Source of the DNA: Alphaproteobacteria bacterium
GTDB taxonomy: Bacteria > Pseudomonadota > Alphaproteobacteria > Micavibrionales > SZUA-601
Length of the DNA: 11,605 nucleotides
Direction: 5' to 3'
Assembly (NCBI GenBank): GCA_028290805.1
Contig: JAQGJA010000133.1
Coordinates: 1-11,605, forward strand
How positions within the stretch are numbered: the first letter of the stretch is position 1; the number at the start of each line of letters is the position of its first letter. The notes under the pieces are model-generated. The model searched no databases. It saw only the letters and a list, made by a program, of their open reading frames with translations, and was not told the origin of the DNA. Below are positions 1 to 5,907 of the stretch, in pieces. A program made the position numbers and the translations under genes.

Positions 1-478
1 TCTTGACAAGCATGGCATCAATAGCGATGGGGGTCGATTTGGCAAAGGCATTGATATCGGTTGCAGGGCCAGTAGAGGTAGAATCTGCATTAGCAACAAT
101 CGGCCGGCCTTCCATTGCTTCAAAAACAATGTTGTGAAGCGTGGTTCTGACTTGTTCAAAGGTAAACTGCGTGGTTGGAAGGGCCGAAAAAAGAACCGAT
201 AACATATAAGTAGAGCGCGGGACGCTGGCTTCTTTTATTTTGCGATCGGTTTCCTGTTGAATAAGGAACTTGCCGAAGTCATTAGTGTTTGACTCGAGCT
301 TGGTTTTGACCTGTTTGTTCAATTCCGACAAGGTCTGGGCTTCTTGGTTAGAAGTGTTCCAGACCGCATCGGCGGTCTCCTTGGAACTGATGATATCTTC
401 CGCACGAGAAGAAGCGCTTCCCGCCAAGACTGCCAAAAAAATAGAAAGGCACCCTGTAATCAAAATATTTCTTAACAT
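1..478 (-). CDS. Exported protein of unknown function, cut by left edge
   Basis: The frame opens with ATG at 478-476 on the minus strand and runs without a stop to base 1, giving 159 residues and one extra base; the C-terminus lies outside the window. I do not recognise the family. The N-terminus (MLRNILITGCLSIFLAVLAG) is a typical Sec signal peptide with a probable signal peptidase I site after Ser-Arg-Ala (residue 26), before Glu-Asp. An ITGC lipobox-like string sits at residues 7-10, but the hydrophobic core follows it, so a lipoprotein is less likely. Residues 28-90 are polar, rich in Lys, Glu, Gln and Asn, and probably helical. Its start is 28 bases after the stop of the upstream exported protein (507-1748), so the two are probably co-transcribed. 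A weak GAGAG ribosome site precedes the ATG. Because it diverges from Dot/Icm core genes, I infer a possible envelope role in the secretion system, but no motif proves it. Confidence 0.8.
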   Translation of the reverse strand, partial: MLRNILITGCLSIFLAVLAGSASSRAEDIISSKETADAVWNTSNQEAQTLSELNKQVKTKLESNTNDFGKFLIQQETDRKIKEASVPRSTYMLSVLFSALPTTQFTFEQVRTTLHNIVFEAMEGRPIVANADSTSTGPATDINAFAKSTPIAIDAMLVK

Positions 479-506
479 GACGATCTCTCAATTCGTTGCA
501 TCACCA

Positions 507-1748
507 TTACATCATCGCTTCAAGCATGGTTGATATCTCTTGCCATCTTTTCTGTTCCCAGCGCAAGGCTGTCTGGCGAGCAAGAAGCCATACGGCTTCA
601 CGTTTCAACTGGCTGGGACGCATTGTGCTAATGCGCTGAAAATAACCCGGAGAAGTAACCAGCTGATAGTCGATAATTTTGCTAAGTTCGGCGACACTGA
701 TGGAATTGCGCTGGTTGAGACTGTTGATCTGCGCCAGGATATCAGGATTAGTGGTCGCACCGGCAAGCTTGGTACGCAGCAAAAAGGCAGCGGCCTGCGC
801 AGCATCCGGTCCCATCGTACCGGTTTGTTCGGCAAAAGCCAGGGCGAAAGGATAGGTAGCCGCCGCCTTCACCGCGACTTGTTTCTGGTTCTCCAGATAG
901 GTGCCCGCATCACCGGCCAGATCGTTGGATTGGGGCGCTGCCGGAGGATCACCTAACAGAAGCAGCATAGACTGGCTAAAGGCCGCTTCATAAACCTGGG
1001 CCATACGGTTGGTGTTGGTTGGATCGGCATCTGTAGGCTCTTTCTTTGCCGTGGTCGGAAAAGTGCCTGCGTTGAAATATAACCGGTCTGCCCGGGTCGG
1101 AAGACCTATGATCTGGTCGGCTTCCAGGCCATTATTAGCCTTTGCTGCCAGATATGTCGCACGGGTAGGCATATCAGAATTTTTGACATAACCGCACCCC
1201 ATGGTAATATCGTTATCCAGCATTGCTCCTTTGTAATAAACATGTTTTTGCACAAACTCTTTATCTTCCATGGTGCCCCCGCGCGATTGGGGGTCACAGA
1301 AATAGCGCATATAAATATGAAAGGCCTGGATGCCGACATCAGCATTAAGCGCACCATTTACGTACAGATCCGCCACATCGTTGGTTACCGGGACGCGGTT
1401 AAGCTGACGCATATTGGTTGACATCAGGTATTGTGCAATGCCATCGGAAACGGCAAGCCCGACAGGGGTCATCTGGGAAAGCTTTATCACCTCGACATAA
1501 GGGTCAGGCGTGACCTCATCGGCAAAACGTGCTGTGTTTACCGCAATGATCTGCTTTTTTAGACCTTCAAAAGCCAAACCGTAAGCAATGTAAAGTTCTT
1601 TTTTATCCTGTTGAAGAACCTGAAGCCGCATATCGGTCGTTTGTTGCAGCGCCTTGACAACGTCCTGATCGGCAAAAGCCTGGATTGGAACAGAGAAAGC
1701 GAGCAATAAGGCGAATAGGCAAAGCGAGGAAAGAAACCGGGACGTCAT
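507..1748 (-). CDS. Exported protein of unknown function next to Dot/Icm genes
   Basis: The product is 413 residues when started at ATG 1748. A TTG six codons upstream (1766) keeps the frame open but has no ribosome site and would put charged and Gly/Pro residues ahead of the signal peptide. The N-terminus (MTSRFLSSLCLFALLLAFSV...) is a clear Sec signal peptide with a probable cut after Ala-Phe-Ala at residue 26. The mature protein has no other obvious membrane span. It has exactly two cysteines, C151 (in YFCDPQS) and C185 (in MGCGY), which could form a periplasmic disulfide. The C-terminal 100 residues look helical, and the end is Trp- and Arg-rich (WEQKRWQEIS). I recognise no known family; in particular it does not resemble DotC, DotD or DotA as I know them. 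It is the first gene of a minus-strand unit that continues into the partial gene at 478, and it diverges from dotI across a shared control region. A role in or around the secretion system is inference from that position. Confidence 0.85.
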   Translation of the reverse strand: MTSRFLSSLCLFALLLAFSVPIQAFADQDVVKALQQTTDMRLQVLQQDKKELYIAYGLAFEGLKKQIIAVNTARFADEVTPDPYVEVIKLSQMTPVGLAVSDGIAQYLMSTNMRQLNRVPVTNDVADLYVNGALNADVGIQAFHIYMRYFCDPQSRGGTMEDKEFVQKHVYYKGAMLDNDITMGCGYVKNSDMPTRATYLAAKANNGLEADQIIGLPTRADRLYFNAGTFPTTAKKEPTDADPTNTNRMAQVYEAAFSQSMLLLLGDPPAAPQSNDLAGDAGTYLENQKQVAVKAAATYPFALAFAEQTGTMGPDAAQAAAFLLRTKLAGATTNPDILAQINSLNQRNSISVAELSKIIDYQLVTSPGYFQRISTMRPSQLKREAVWLLARQTALRWEQKRWQEISTMLEAMM

Positions 1749-1781
1749 GGGTGGACCGCCAATCAATGATAGTTATATTGT

Positions 1782-1810
1782 ATTTTAATTAAATCTTCGC
1801 TGACTTGCAA
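1782..1810 (-). promoter_or_regulatory. Sigma70-like promoter for the minus-strand exported-protein genes
   Basis: On the minus strand, TTGCAA (bases 1810-1805; 4 of 6 matches to TTGACA) is followed by a 17-base spacer and TAAAAT (1787-1782; 5 of 6 matches to TATAAT). Transcription would begin near 1775, leaving a leader of about 27 bases before ATG 1748. Spacing and position both fit. The left copy of the 11-base direct repeat lies inside the spacer, so a protein bound there would block or modulate this promoter. This is a consensus match only. Confidence 0.5.
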
Positions 1811-1853
1811 GAAGAATGCGCATCACAGCGTAAATCTTCGCAAAACTCTTGCA
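1790..1853. repeat. Pair of 11-base direct repeats with trailing CTTGCA in the divergent control region
   Basis: TAAATCTTCGC occurs at 1790-1800 and again, identically, at 1831-1841, with starts 41 bases apart (about four helical turns). Each copy is followed by CTTGCA: after 3 bases at 1804-1809, where it extends to the palindrome CTTGCAAG, and after 6 bases at 1848-1853. The pair lies between the divergent starts at 1748 and 1945. The placement suggests an operator for a regulator acting on both transcription units. The repeat is seen directly; the regulator is inference. Confidence 0.5.
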
Positions 1854-1877
1854 TAGCGGCCTGCGATATGGTCTAAG
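1849..1877 (+). promoter_or_regulatory. Weak candidate promoter for the dotI-dotH-dotG-dotF run
   Basis: TTGCAT (1849-1854), a 17-base spacer and TCTAAG (1872-1877) form the best-spaced pair I find upstream of dotI. Matches to consensus are only 3 of 6 and 4 of 6. A very AT-rich stretch follows (1879-1905) and may aid melting. The right copy of the 11-base repeat lies just upstream of the -35 element, a position where an activator would bind. Weak; the true promoter may be nearby. Confidence 0.22.
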
Positions 1878-1944
1878 CTTATTGTTAATAATTATACGTT
1901 TTACTACGCCATTCCTTTAAGCCATGCCCTTGGAGACCAGAATA

Positions 1945-2622
1945 ATGGCCACGCCTGCAAAAGCCACACCGCCCAAAGAAGGCAAAAAACCGAGCGCCGG
2001 CCAGCCTGCGGGCGCTCTTGAAGCCGTCGTTACCCGGAATGTCTATTACCGCGATGGCTATCGCAATCTGCAGAGAATCAACTGGATTCTGTCTCTTGCC
2101 ATTCTCGCCCTCCTGATTGCGCTTGCCGTCACTATATACGTGTCGCGCCCCCAGGACCGTTTTTTCGCCACCACATCGGATGGCCGCCTGATTCGTATGA
2201 TCGCTCTGGATGAGCCGAATATGAACGATGCCGCCCTGGTTTCCTGGTCGGCACGGGCTGCATCCGACGTCATGACCTTTGGTTTCCACGATTACCAAAA
2301 GCGGCTCCAGGATGCGTCTGCTTATTTCACCCGACGTGGCTGGCAAAGTTTCACTGAAGCGCTCGAGCGCTCACGCGTCATGGAAGGCGTCCAGCAATCC
2401 CAGCGCGTTGTGACTGCTGCTCCGAAATCGGCACCGACCATTACCCAACAGGGCCTGGTTGACGGGGTTTATCGCTGGATTGTTGAATTACCGCTGATCG
2501 TGACTTACCAGTCGGGGACGGCAACCCAGACCGATACAATAAACGTCACCCTCGTGATTGTCCGGGTCTCGACACTGGACAGCCCGTCTGGTGTTGGTAT
2601 CCAGCAATGGGTCGCGCGTTAA
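1945..2622 (+). CDS. dotI: DotI/IcmL/TraM-family type IVB secretion protein
   Basis: This is an inner-membrane component of I-type (Dot/Icm) secretion systems. The DotI/TraM periplasmic domain is known to resemble VirB8. The product has 225 residues, near the 212 of Legionella IcmL. It has a short Pro/Lys-rich cytoplasmic stretch (1-27), the family signature RNVYYRDGYRNL (31-42), one membrane span (about 48-66) and a periplasmic domain with typical IcmL elements: FATTSDGR, the pattern SW-ARA, RRGWQSFTEAL and the ending IQQWVAR. ATG 1945 is chosen because GGAG lies 9 bases upstream (1932-1935); an in-frame ATG at 1924 has no ribosome site and would add seven residues. It is the first gene of a same-strand run with dotH, dotG and dotF in the order known from Legionella icmL-K-E-G and IncI traM-N-O-P. 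No dotJ/icmM-like paralogue is adjacent, although in Legionella DotJ partners DotI. Confidence 0.93.
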   Translation: MATPAKATPPKEGKKPSAGQPAGALEAVVTRNVYYRDGYRNLQRINWILSLAILALLIALAVTIYVSRPQDRFFATTSDGRLIRMIALDEPNMNDAALVSWSARAASDVMTFGFHDYQKRLQDASAYFTRRGWQSFTEALERSRVMEGVQQSQRVVTAAPKSAPTITQQGLVDGVYRWIVELPLIVTYQSGTATQTDTINVTLVIVRVSTLDSPSGVGIQQWVAR

Positions 2623-2624
2623 TG

Positions 2625-2661
2625 TGGCATTTTAACTTGGCTTTACCCAAATTTTATGCCA
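2625..2661 (+). other. Imperfect hairpin between dotI and dotH
   Basis: Directly after the dotI stop, TGGCAT (2625-2630) pairs with ATGCCA (2656-2661). Inside this, TTGG (2637-2640) pairs with CCAA (2647-2650). The two helices are separated by AT-rich internal loops. No clean run of T follows, so it is not a standard terminator; it could be an mRNA processing or stability element within the operon. It overlaps the candidate internal promoter. Confidence 0.3.
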
Positions 2662-2671
2662 TCTTTATAAA
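2642..2671 (+). promoter_or_regulatory. Candidate internal promoter upstream of dotH
   Basis: TTTACC (2642-2647; 4 of 6), an 18-base spacer and TATAAA (2666-2671; 5 of 6) lie in the 75-base gap between dotI and dotH. AT-rich gaps produce such matches by chance, so this is tentative. If real, it would give dotH-dotG-dotF a second transcript independent of dotI. Confidence 0.22.
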
Positions 2672-2684
2672 TACAAGAATAATT

Positions 2685-2690
2685 AAGGAG
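2685..2690 (+). promoter_or_regulatory. Ribosome binding site that fixes the GTG start of dotH
   Basis: AAGGAG at 2685-2690 is followed by 7 bases and then GTG at 2698. This strong site directly precedes a signal peptide and settles the non-ATG start. Confidence 0.8.
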
Positions 2691-2697
2691 CAGCAAC

Positions 2698-4152
2698 GTG
2701 TGGCTTGGATCGCTTAGGATATTATTTGTCACGTTCTGTGTGCTTCTGTTAACGCAGGAAGCACAGGCGCAGCAGGCCACAGGCCAGGGAACGACCCAAG
2801 GGACTCCGCAAGGATCCTCCCACGGTGCGGATAACGGCATTCAGACCCTTGTCCCGCGTGTCGCACCTGCGCCGGTGATCGCCCCAGCGATGAGTCCCCA
2901 GGACCAGGCCAATCTTGCCGCCCGCCAACAGCAAAGACAGCAAGCGGCATTTAACGAAACGACGGCTCCTGGTGCTGCACCTGTATCAAACCCTAATATC
3001 ACTTCGATCAGCGCCAATACGGGCACAAATGCCGCCATTGCCGCTTCTGCTCCGCCATCCGCGCCACCTTTGGGGATTACGGCAAGCACCCCGGATGCTG
3101 CGGGGGCAAACACGCCTCCTAGTGCGGCCTTGTCCCCTGATGTGCCGGCTTCTGCCAGCCCCGCAGTCTCCGTTGCGCCCGCTGATAACAACATGGCTGT
3201 CACGCCAAGTAATTCCGCTGGATTTTCACCAAACAACGCCCGCACACGCGGCGATACATTGCCCTTGAGTTCAGGAACAATGCCTATTACCGGCAACATG
3301 TCGGTTACGAATAATAATGTCGACATGAATATAACCCCTGGAATGGTAGGGTATGACCCGAATCAGCCTCCCAGCGCCGCTAATCCTGTTCCTTATGAAG
3401 TGCAGCTGGAGCAGCGTACCACCGAAATCCAGCAAAAAGCCCGCGATCTGGCCTATGAACAAGCCAAGAAATCGGTTCTGCCTTTGGAATCCTATGAAAT
3501 CCGGGATGTTTTGGGTCGTTTAAAAAATACCCAGGAAGCCATTCAGACACCGGTACGCGGGGCACCGAATCCGGCCAATGTTATCCGGACGATCTCTACT
3601 GATCCGTCGGCTACACCCCAGACTATTAGCCTGGCCGCTGGAAACGTGACTACGATCAACATTATTGATGTTACCGGTGAACCCTGGCCAATCGTCGATA
3701 TCGGCTTTGGCGGTCCCTTTGATGTCAAACCACCCGAAGCCGGCGGGCATGTGATTCGCATTACCCCGCTCAAGGATTTTGCCCGCGGCAACATGGTCGT
3801 GCGCTTGCTTAAAATGGTGACACCAATCACATTTACCCTCCAGGCCGGGACCGAAACCGTTAATTATCGTTTCGACGCCCGAATTCCGGAACGCGGACCT
3901 AATGCCAAGCAGCCCATCATTAATGTCGGGCTGACCGCTTCAGCAGGCGACAAGGTTACCACATCCTTTCTTGAAGGCGTTCCGCCGACTGGGGCTGAAA
4001 AGCTGGTGGTTGACGGTATTGACGGTCGCACCTCCGCTTATAAATTTGGCGGCGCTTTATATGTCCGCACGCCCCTGTCGCTGTTATCACCGGCCTGGAC
4101 GGGCAGTGCAACCTCAGCTGACGGAATGAAGGTCTATGTCTTAAATGAATAG
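2698..4152 (+). CDS. dotH: DotH/IcmK/TraN-family outer-membrane core protein
   Basis: DotH is part of the outer-membrane core complex of Dot/Icm systems, together with DotC, DotD, DotF and DotG. The product has 484 residues with a GTG start set by a strong ribosome site. A Sec signal peptide (MWLGSLRILFVTFCVLLLTQ...) has a probable cut after Ala-Gln-Ala at residue 24. Residues 25 to about 225 are low-complexity, rich in Ala, Pro, Ser, Asn and Gln, and probably disordered. The conserved IcmK domain runs from about 231 onward. It includes the helical stretch with ARDLAYEQAKKSVLPLESYEIR, where the family has LPL followed by a P/S-x-E-I motif, and the diagnostic TGEPWPIVDIGFGG near residue 327. 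A beta-rich C-terminal part follows. Legionella DotH is about 360 residues; the excess here lies in the N-terminal linker. The next gene, dotG, begins 93 bases downstream. Assignment rests on domain motifs and conserved gene order. Confidence 0.9.
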   Translation: MWLGSLRILFVTFCVLLLTQEAQAQQATGQGTTQGTPQGSSHGADNGIQTLVPRVAPAPVIAPAMSPQDQANLAARQQQRQQAAFNETTAPGAAPVSNPNITSISANTGTNAAIAASAPPSAPPLGITASTPDAAGANTPPSAALSPDVPASASPAVSVAPADNNMAVTPSNSAGFSPNNARTRGDTLPLSSGTMPITGNMSVTNNNVDMNITPGMVGYDPNQPPSAANPVPYEVQLEQRTTEIQQKARDLAYEQAKKSVLPLESYEIRDVLGRLKNTQEAIQTPVRGAPNPANVIRTISTDPSATPQTISLAAGNVTTINIIDVTGEPWPIVDIGFGGPFDVKPPEAGGHVIRITPLKDFARGNMVVRLLKMVTPITFTLQAGTETVNYRFDARIPERGPNAKQPIINVGLTASAGDKVTTSFLEGVPPTGAEKLVVDGIDGRTSAYKFGGALYVRTPLSLLSPAWTGSATSADGMKVYVLNE

Positions 4153-4213
4153 CCGGTCATTCTGCTTTCCGACAACGGCGCCTTTGTCCGGGCAAGAATC
4201 AATGAAGCTAAAA

Positions 4214-4229
4214 AATCCGTGACCGGATT
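4214..4229 (+). other. Small perfect hairpin just upstream of the dotG ribosome site
   Basis: AATCCG (4214-4219), loop TGAC and CGGATT (4224-4229) form a 6-base-pair stem ending 3 bases before the GGGAG ribosome site (4233-4237) of dotG. A second, less perfect fold lies upstream (GACAA 4171-4175 with TTGTC 4184-4188). The 93-base dotH-dotG gap is otherwise free of genes. The hairpin could protect the transcript or tune dotG translation; it may also be chance. Confidence 0.3.
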
Positions 4230-4245
4230 CTAGGGAGTTAGAAAA

Positions 4246-5865
4246 ATGGTAGACGATCCAAACAAGCCCTATGAGAATGATTCTTTTATGGATGAAGATG
4301 ATTTCCTTGCCGCTGATCGTGGTGATGACGAAGGCGACAATCAATCCGGTGCGCCGGGTGGAAAACCAAATTTCAAGGAAATCTGGGCCCAAAATCCGTC
4401 TCTTAAAATTTTTGCGGGCGTAGCCTTTGCTATTGTGGTGCTCGTAGCGGTTCTGGCCTTTGGCTCTTCCGATGAGGGTCCTGGAACCGAAGATTCCAGC
4501 ATCCGGTCCGGCGCGGCCGTTACCCAGGCTCCCGGCACAACGGAACTTCCACCGGCTTACGAAGAAGCCGTCCGCCAGGAATCGGAACGCCGCGCAACGG
4601 AAGCCGCCGAAAGCGGCGGAAGTTCTCTTCCCACGCCTATTGCCCGCCCTTCCGAACGTATCGAAGCCCCTGTCCAGGTTGAAGAAAGCGATCCTTTATC
4701 CGAATGGCGCAAAGAAGCGGAGGCCCGGCGCCTTGAACGCCAGCAAGGGGGCCAGCCTATCGAGCCTGTTCCTGATGAGCCTTTACCTGCACCCATAGCC
4801 GATACAGGCCCTGCTGCGCCGCAGAATTCAGGCACCGAGACCGTTAACGCCGCACCAGCTGCCGAGCCGCCACCGCCGCTGCCGACTGCTCCATCCCCTG
4901 ATATGATCCAGGCAATGACGGGACAATTGCAGGCCCAGATGCAGACTTTGCTTGAAACCCAGGTGCCGAAAGAATCCGTTGTGGTCAGCATGAATATTCA
5001 GCCTGGCTATGATATTAAAAAATATTTTGGCGACCCTGCAGCCCAGAATGCTGCTGCCGCCAATGCTGGCAACGCTGTTGCCGCTAACCAGCTTGCCGCT
5101 GCCCAGCCAAAACCCCTTATTTCTGCAGGAACGATTGCTTATGCCCAAGTTCTCACGGAATCCAATTCCGATGTGCCCGGTCCGGTCCTGGCCGAAGTAG
5201 CTTCCGGTCCTTTGCTGGGCGGCCGCGCCTTGGGCAACTTTGCCGTAGCGCAACGCCACCTTGTCCTGCAGTTCAGCCGTATCGTCAAAGACGGCGTTGA
5301 ATATCCGGTTACTGCCATCGCCCTGGATCCGGGCACAACGCTCCCTGCCGTTGTTACGGATGTCGATAACCATTATTTCAGCCGCGTCTTCCTGCCCTCC
5401 GCGGCACGTTTTATCGAGGGTTTCGCCGATGCTGCAACCCAGCAGGACACCTCGGTGGTCGTTTCAAACGGCACCGTTGTTTCCAATACGACCCAGCAGC
5501 TGAATACACGCGAAGAGCTGTTGCAAGGGGTCAATGAAGGCGCGCAGACTTTTGCCGAAATTGTGCAAGAAGGTGCAGACCGCCCCATCACGGTCAAAGT
5601 TGCTGCGGGCACCCGTATCGGCATGCTGTTTACCAGTGCTGTGTTTGATCCGAACAAAATGACTGCCCAGCAATTACAGAACCAATATCAGCAAAACCAG
5701 TACCAAAACCAGTATCAAAACCAGAATGGCGGTTTTACCCAAGGTTCTCAGACGCTGGTTAACACAACAGCCGCAGGCCAGGCTTATAATGCCTATAACA
5801 ATGCTAATAACGCCGGCCAGCAGCCAGGAAATGTTAACAACAGTCAGCTTTTTGGCCGTCGCTAA
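4246..5865 (+). CDS. dotG: DotG/IcmE/TraO-family VirB10-like channel protein
   Basis: DotG spans from the inner to the outer membrane and forms the central channel of Dot/Icm systems; its C-terminal domain is homologous to VirB10. The product has 539 residues. It has an acidic cytoplasmic N-terminus (1-45), one membrane span (about 54-73), a Glu/Pro/Ala-rich periplasmic linker to about 220, and a VirB10-like domain at about 285-470. That domain has the IcmE hallmarks SAGTIAYAQVLTESNSD, PGPVLAEVASGPLLGG, DNHYFSRVFLPSAARFIEGF and the late strand RIGMLFTSAVFDP. After it comes an Asn/Gln-rich tail of about 70 residues with QNQY repeats. Legionella DotG is about 1,050 residues because of a long repeat region; here that region is absent and size is closer to IncI TraO (about 430). 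ATG 4246 has GGGAG 8 bases upstream. dotF follows after 42 bases. Confidence 0.93.
   Translation: MVDDPNKPYENDSFMDEDDFLAADRGDDEGDNQSGAPGGKPNFKEIWAQNPSLKIFAGVAFAIVVLVAVLAFGSSDEGPGTEDSSIRSGAAVTQAPGTTELPPAYEEAVRQESERRATEAAESGGSSLPTPIARPSERIEAPVQVEESDPLSEWRKEAEARRLERQQGGQPIEPVPDEPLPAPIADTGPAAPQNSGTETVNAAPAAEPPPPLPTAPSPDMIQAMTGQLQAQMQTLLETQVPKESVVVSMNIQPGYDIKKYFGDPAAQNAAAANAGNAVAANQLAAAQPKPLISAGTIAYAQVLTESNSDVPGPVLAEVASGPLLGGRALGNFAVAQRHLVLQFSRIVKDGVEYPVTAIALDPGTTLPAVVTDVDNHYFSRVFLPSAARFIEGFADAATQQDTSVVVSNGTVVSNTTQQLNTREELLQGVNEGAQTFAEIVQEGADRPITVKVAAGTRIGMLFTSAVFDPNKMTAQQLQNQYQQNQYQNQYQNQNGGFTQGSQTLVNTTAAGQAYNAYNNANNAGQQPGNVNNSQLFGRR
5692..5727 (+). repeat. Three tandem 12-base units in the dotG tail (QNQY/QNQN)
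   Basis: Units at 5692-5703, 5704-5715 and 5716-5727 share CAAAACCAG plus TAC, TAT or AAT and encode QNQY, QNQY and QNQN (residues 483-494 of DotG). The preceding bases (5677-5691, encoding QNQYQ) look like a degenerate earlier unit. Because the period is a multiple of three, slippage would change tail length without breaking the frame. Confidence 0.75.
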
Positions 5866-5907
5866 TTCTTTCTTTAAATCAATGACCAACCTTTAGGAGA
5901 CCGCCAA

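Noticed and set aside
449..460. Lipobox-like ITGC in the partial exported protein
   Set aside because: The cysteine is only at residue 10 and the hydrophobic core comes after it, so signal peptidase I cleavage after residue 26 fits better.
270..533. 87-residue plus-strand frame
   Set aside because: It overlaps the start of the partial exported protein and the gene gap; no ribosome site or domain.
1749..1766. Upstream TTG start for the 413-residue exported protein
   Set aside because: It lacks a ribosome site and would put MIGGPP ahead of a well-formed signal peptide.
1924..1944. Upstream ATG for dotI
   Set aside because: No ribosome site precedes it, while ATG 1945 has GGAG at good spacing.
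2841..3326. 161-residue minus-strand frame inside dotH
   Set aside because: It mirrors the Ala/Pro-rich low-complexity linker; composition explains the open frame.
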